A DNA stretch of 7,365 nt from Chloroflexota bacterium. Lineage in GTDB: Bacteria; Chloroflexota; Anaerolineae; Aggregatilineales; UBA2796. Within the stretch, counting starts at the first letter, position 1, and each line of letters starts with the position of its first letter. Below the pieces are notes generated by a model. The model saw only the letters and a list, made by a program, of their open reading frames with translations, had not been told where the DNA came from and ran no database searches. The DNA lies in contig JAGHYP010000134.1 in NCBI GenBank assembly GCA_017743585.1, positions 1 through 7,365 of the forward strand. Reading direction: 5' to 3'. The translations under genes and the position numbers were made by a program. This document shows positions 5,116-7,365 of the stretch, piece by piece.

Positions 5116-6582
5116 CTAGCGGCTTGATAAGCGGCTTGGTGCAGCGACGCACCACAGATGGATTGGCGCGCCGTTTTGCGGCCGTTCGAAGCGCGCTCGC
5201 AGATGCGCGCGCTCGGCATAGGCGTCTATCCCAATGCCAATCGGCGGCGGCTCTGCCAGCAGGCAAACGCTGACCCGCGCCTGCAGATATGCGCTCAAAA
5301 GCTCCCTGCCGCCGCCATCCGCGCACAGCAGCTGCCTGCCGACCGCGTAAAAATTGGCGCGGCGGCAGCTATCGGGGAACATACTGCCAATGATCGGCAC
5401 GTCTAGGGGCAGCAACTCGGGCAGGCGCTGCATCGCCTCGCGCAACGCGAAGCCGCTGCTGTGACCCGTGATGAATTGCTCGCGGTCGAGCGCGGGCAGG
5501 GCGAGCGCCTCGGGCGTGCGGTAGGCGGTCAGGGCGAAGGCAGCGCCGTTGAGCGCTAGGGCGCCGCTCAGGAGCAACCACGCGGGCCTCACGCGCGGCG
5601 CGCGCTGCCACAGCGCTCCAAGCCCAAGTCCGCTCGCGACGAGCCACAGCGGCAAATTGGTCAAGAAGTGGCGCGGCATCGGCGTGACTCCGATCAGGAT
5701 CATCGCGACGAGCGGCGCGCTGATAGCGACGATCAGCACAGCACGACGCAACAGCACAAGCCCCGCTGCGGCGCCGATCAGCACCGCGCCAAGCCACAGC
5801 GCAGCGCCGAGCGCATCGCCATAGCCGAGCAGCGAGTCGCTCAGCCGCCTCAGATTCTCAATCGGCTCAGCGTGCCGCGCGCCGCCCGTCAACCAGCTGA
5901 AGGCGACGCCGAAATCGCGTCCGCGCAGCGCCAAATACGCCAAGACAGGGCTGAAGCAAGCGAGCGCAGTCGCTGCGACCGCGACCAAGCTGCGCAGGCG
6001 TTGCCGCAGGTCGCCCGTGCCGCTTGCCAATACGATCAAGGCGACGCTGAAAGCGAACGGCGCTGCGCTCAGCTTGAAGAGCGCGGCCAGTGCCAGCGCC
6101 GCGCCGCACAACGCGCTCACGCGCAACGACGGCTTGCGCGCAAGTCGTAGCGCGAGCCATACCGCCAAAACTGCCCAAGCAGCGGCTTGGCTATCGCTGA
6201 GCGCCGTCCGCTCGTAGAAGAATAGAAATGGCGTGCCGATCCATAACAAACTGATTGCCGCAATGCTCGGCAAGCCGCCGAGCAGCTTGCCAATCGCGAT
6301 GCCGCCCGCCAAGCCGATCAGCGCCACTAAGACTGTGGCAATGCGTCCGCTGAAGACGGGCTGATGTTGCGGATAGAAGAGCGCGATCAACCAATGGTTG
6401 ACAATTTTGCCGTCGCTGATCTCCCAGAATGGATAGCTGCGCCAGACCTGCACGGCCCGCGTGAGATGCAAGCCTTCGTCGTTGTGCAGCGGCAGGCTCT
6501 CTAGCGCGATTAGGCGGCTGGCGAACAAGGCGCAGAGCGCTAAGACGCTCAGCCAAAGCGTCCGTTGCGTGTAACTTGACAC
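5116..6582 (-). CDS. GT39-like (PMT/ArnT-type) membrane glycosyltransferase
   Basis: A 488-residue integral membrane protein resembling the GT-C glycosyltransferases that move sugars from lipid-linked donors on the outer face of the membrane. After a first membrane segment (about 9-27) comes HNDEG (33-37), matching the acidic catalytic motif in the first external loop of this fold. FYERTALSD (122-130) matches the second conserved loop. About ten hydrophobic segments run to residue 350, followed by a soluble C-terminal part (about 355-488) containing a cysteine-bearing IIGSMFPDSCRR. The GTG start at 6580-6582 is chosen because AAGGAGA lies just before it and it gives an N-terminus directly ahead of the first membrane segment. 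It lies 34 bp after the upstream membrane-protein gene, probably in one operon. Its stop (TAG) is 9 bp from the broken CRISPR repeat. Acceptor and sugar are unknown; cell-envelope or exopolysaccharide decoration is an inference. Confidence 0.8.
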   Translation of the reverse strand: MSSYTQRTLWLSVLALCALFASRLIALESLPLHNDEGLHLTRAVQVWRSYPFWEISDGKIVNHWLIALFYPQHQPVFSGRIATVLVALIGLAGGIAIGKLLGGLPSIAAISLLWIGTPFLFFYERTALSDSQAAAWAVLAVWLALRLARKPSLRVSALCGAALALAALFKLSAAPFAFSVALIVLASGTGDLRQRLRSLVAVAATALACFSPVLAYLALRGRDFGVAFSWLTGGARHAEPIENLRRLSDSLLGYGDALGAALWLGAVLIGAAAGLVLLRRAVLIVAISAPLVAMILIGVTPMPRHFLTNLPLWLVASGLGLGALWQRAPRVRPAWLLLSGALALNGAAFALTAYRTPEALALPALDREQFITGHSSGFALREAMQRLPELLPLDVPIIGSMFPDSCRRANFYAVGRQLLCADGGGRELLSAYLQARVSVCLLAEPPPIGIGIDAYAERAHLRARFERPQNGAPIHLWCVAAPSRLSSR

Positions 6583-6586
6583 AGCA

Positions 6587-6593
6587 TCTCCTT
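6587..6593 (-). promoter_or_regulatory. Ribosome binding site of the GT39-like gene
   Basis: On the minus strand AAGGAGA ends 4 nt before the GTG start at 6582. An ATG overlapping this region is in another frame and gives no protein-like product. Confidence 0.7.
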
Positions 6594-6616
6594 CGTCCTG
6601 CGCCGGGCGCGTTGCT

Positions 6617-7365
6617 TCAGACGAGGAAAGGGATCAGGACGCGCTGGAGCGCGTAGAAGGCGAAGGCGGCCATGCCCAAGCTGAGCAGGACGCTCAGGAC
6701 GCTCAGGCTGAGCCAGCGGCGCGCCGCAGGCAGCCATGCGCGCAGCCAGAAGCCGAAGCCCGCCGCGCCGCTCACATAAAACAGCGCGATGGGCAGCAGC
6801 GCAGGATACAGATAACGTCCCTGAAACTGTACGAACTTCAAGTTGTAGTAGAGAAAGGCGCTCGCCACGCCGATCAACGCGATGGCGAGCACGCTCAGCG
6901 CCTGCCACTGGTGGCGCTCAAGCCGCCCAGCGCGGCTGAGCAAGGTGTACAGCGCGCCAAGCGCGGCAAGCGCGGTCAGGATGTGCAAGACGCGATACGT
7001 GCTGGGCTGCATCGGCACGGCCATCTCGCCAAATTGCCCCCAAAAGCTCTGGAAAGTCGTGCCGATCAAATCTTCCAGCCAACCGCTCACGCCGCGCCGC
7101 GCGATCCACTGCTCAGCAGTGGGTTGCCCTGAGAGGCTGAGCGCGAGGCTATCGTGCCGCTGCTGCGCCAAGAAATCGGGGAAGCCGTAGACGACGACGT
7201 TGCGCAGCCAAAACGCGCCGCCGATCAACAAAGCGGGCGCGGCAATCGCCAAACCATCTCGCAGCATTGCGCGCCATGGGCGCTCGGCGCGGCGCGCGCG
7301 CCAAAAAAGCGCCAGAGCAACAGCTAACATCAGCGGGTAGAGCGTCAGTTTGGTCACCAGACAGA
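6617..7365 (-). CDS. DUF2142/GT39-like polytopic membrane protein, 5'-truncated by the window edge
   Basis: The C-terminal part of a membrane protein of the GT-C superfamily. The frame is open to the window end and reads CL ahead of VTKLTLYPLML, matching the LTK-containing segment normally found in the middle of these proteins, so the GTG at 7357 is unlikely to be a start. About 248 residues are visible with six hydrophobic segments. Family-like features, counted from 7357, are WLRNVVVYG (49-57), SFWGQFGEMAVPMQPSTY (about 104-121) and QGRYLYPALLP (about 178-188). The N-terminal half, which would hold the acidic catalytic loop, is outside the window. It ends with TGA at 6617-6619, 34 bp before the next glycosyltransferase gene, implying a shared transcript. 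Both are likely to act on lipid-linked sugars at the cell envelope; the substrate is not recognisable. DUF2142 versus generic GT39 cannot be settled from this fragment. Confidence 0.75.
   Translation of the reverse strand, partial: CLVTKLTLYPLMLAVALALFWRARRAERPWRAMLRDGLAIAAPALLIGGAFWLRNVVVYGFPDFLAQQRHDSLALSLSGQPTAEQWIARRGVSGWLEDLIGTTFQSFWGQFGEMAVPMQPSTYRVLHILTALAALGALYTLLSRAGRLERHQWQALSVLAIALIGVASAFLYYNLKFVQFQGRYLYPALLPIALFYVSGAAGFGFWLRAWLPAARRWLSLSVLSVLLSLGMAAFAFYALQRVLIPFLV

Noticed and set aside
5119..5138. Direct repeat GCGGCTTG at 5119 and 5131 at the end of the glycosyltransferase gene.
   Set aside because: It is short and inside coding sequence, without sign of an insertion or attachment site.
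5158..7190. Plus- and minus-strand frames overlapping the two membrane-protein genes.
   Set aside because: The membrane frames have clear hydrophobic periodicity and family motifs; the others are low-complexity Arg/Ala/Ser-rich shadows.

Overview
The window is GC-rich bacterial DNA. It holds two pairs of housekeeping or envelope genes that converge on a CRISPR array. The organism is probably a member of the Chloroflexota (Anaerolineae/Chloroflexia-like). This rests on the fused transaldolase/glucose-6-phosphate isomerase followed by rpiA, the DUF2142/GT39-type membrane glycosyltransferases, and a long repeat starting GTTGCAACC and ending CTGAAAC. Similar fusions also occur in other phyla, so the placement is moderate confidence.

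Layout. (1) Positions 2-3096, plus strand: a 5'-truncated bifunctional transaldolase/phosphoglucose isomerase gene overlaps rpiA by 4 bp. The two supply linked steps of the non-oxidative pentose phosphate pathway and the glucose-6-phosphate/fructose-6-phosphate interconversion. (2) Positions 3097-3456: a noncoding, AT-richer stretch that I read as the CRISPR leader. It has a good sigma70-type promoter (TTGACA, 17 bp, TAGATT) firing into the array and a repeated ATCGGGC motif. (3) Positions 3457-5038: 22 repeats of 37 bp and 21 spacers of 33-42 bp. Repeats 1-21 are identical and repeat 22 has two substitutions. A 23rd, broken repeat lies at 5078-5106. Leader side, GAAAC repeat end and 3' repeat decay all give the same polarity: new spacers enter on the left and transcription runs on the plus strand. 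(4) Positions 7365-5116, minus strand: the 3' part of a DUF2142/GT39-like multispanning membrane protein, then a GT39-like membrane glycosyltransferase with its own strong ribosome binding site. Its stop codon is 9 bp from the broken repeat, so this operon runs head-on into the array tail.

No cas gene lies in the window, so the interference type cannot be assigned; the machinery must be elsewhere if the array is active. The most informative details are inside the spacers. Spacers 19 and 20 overlap by 15 identical bases, as if taken from one target site. Spacer 6 contains a perfect 20-bp palindrome. Spacer 9 consists largely of two hairpins. Spacer 12 reads like a phage-type gene junction with its own Shine-Dalgarno sequence and an ATGA overlap.

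I see no wholly new system. The window is an ordinary genomic CRISPR locus with unusually readable spacer history.
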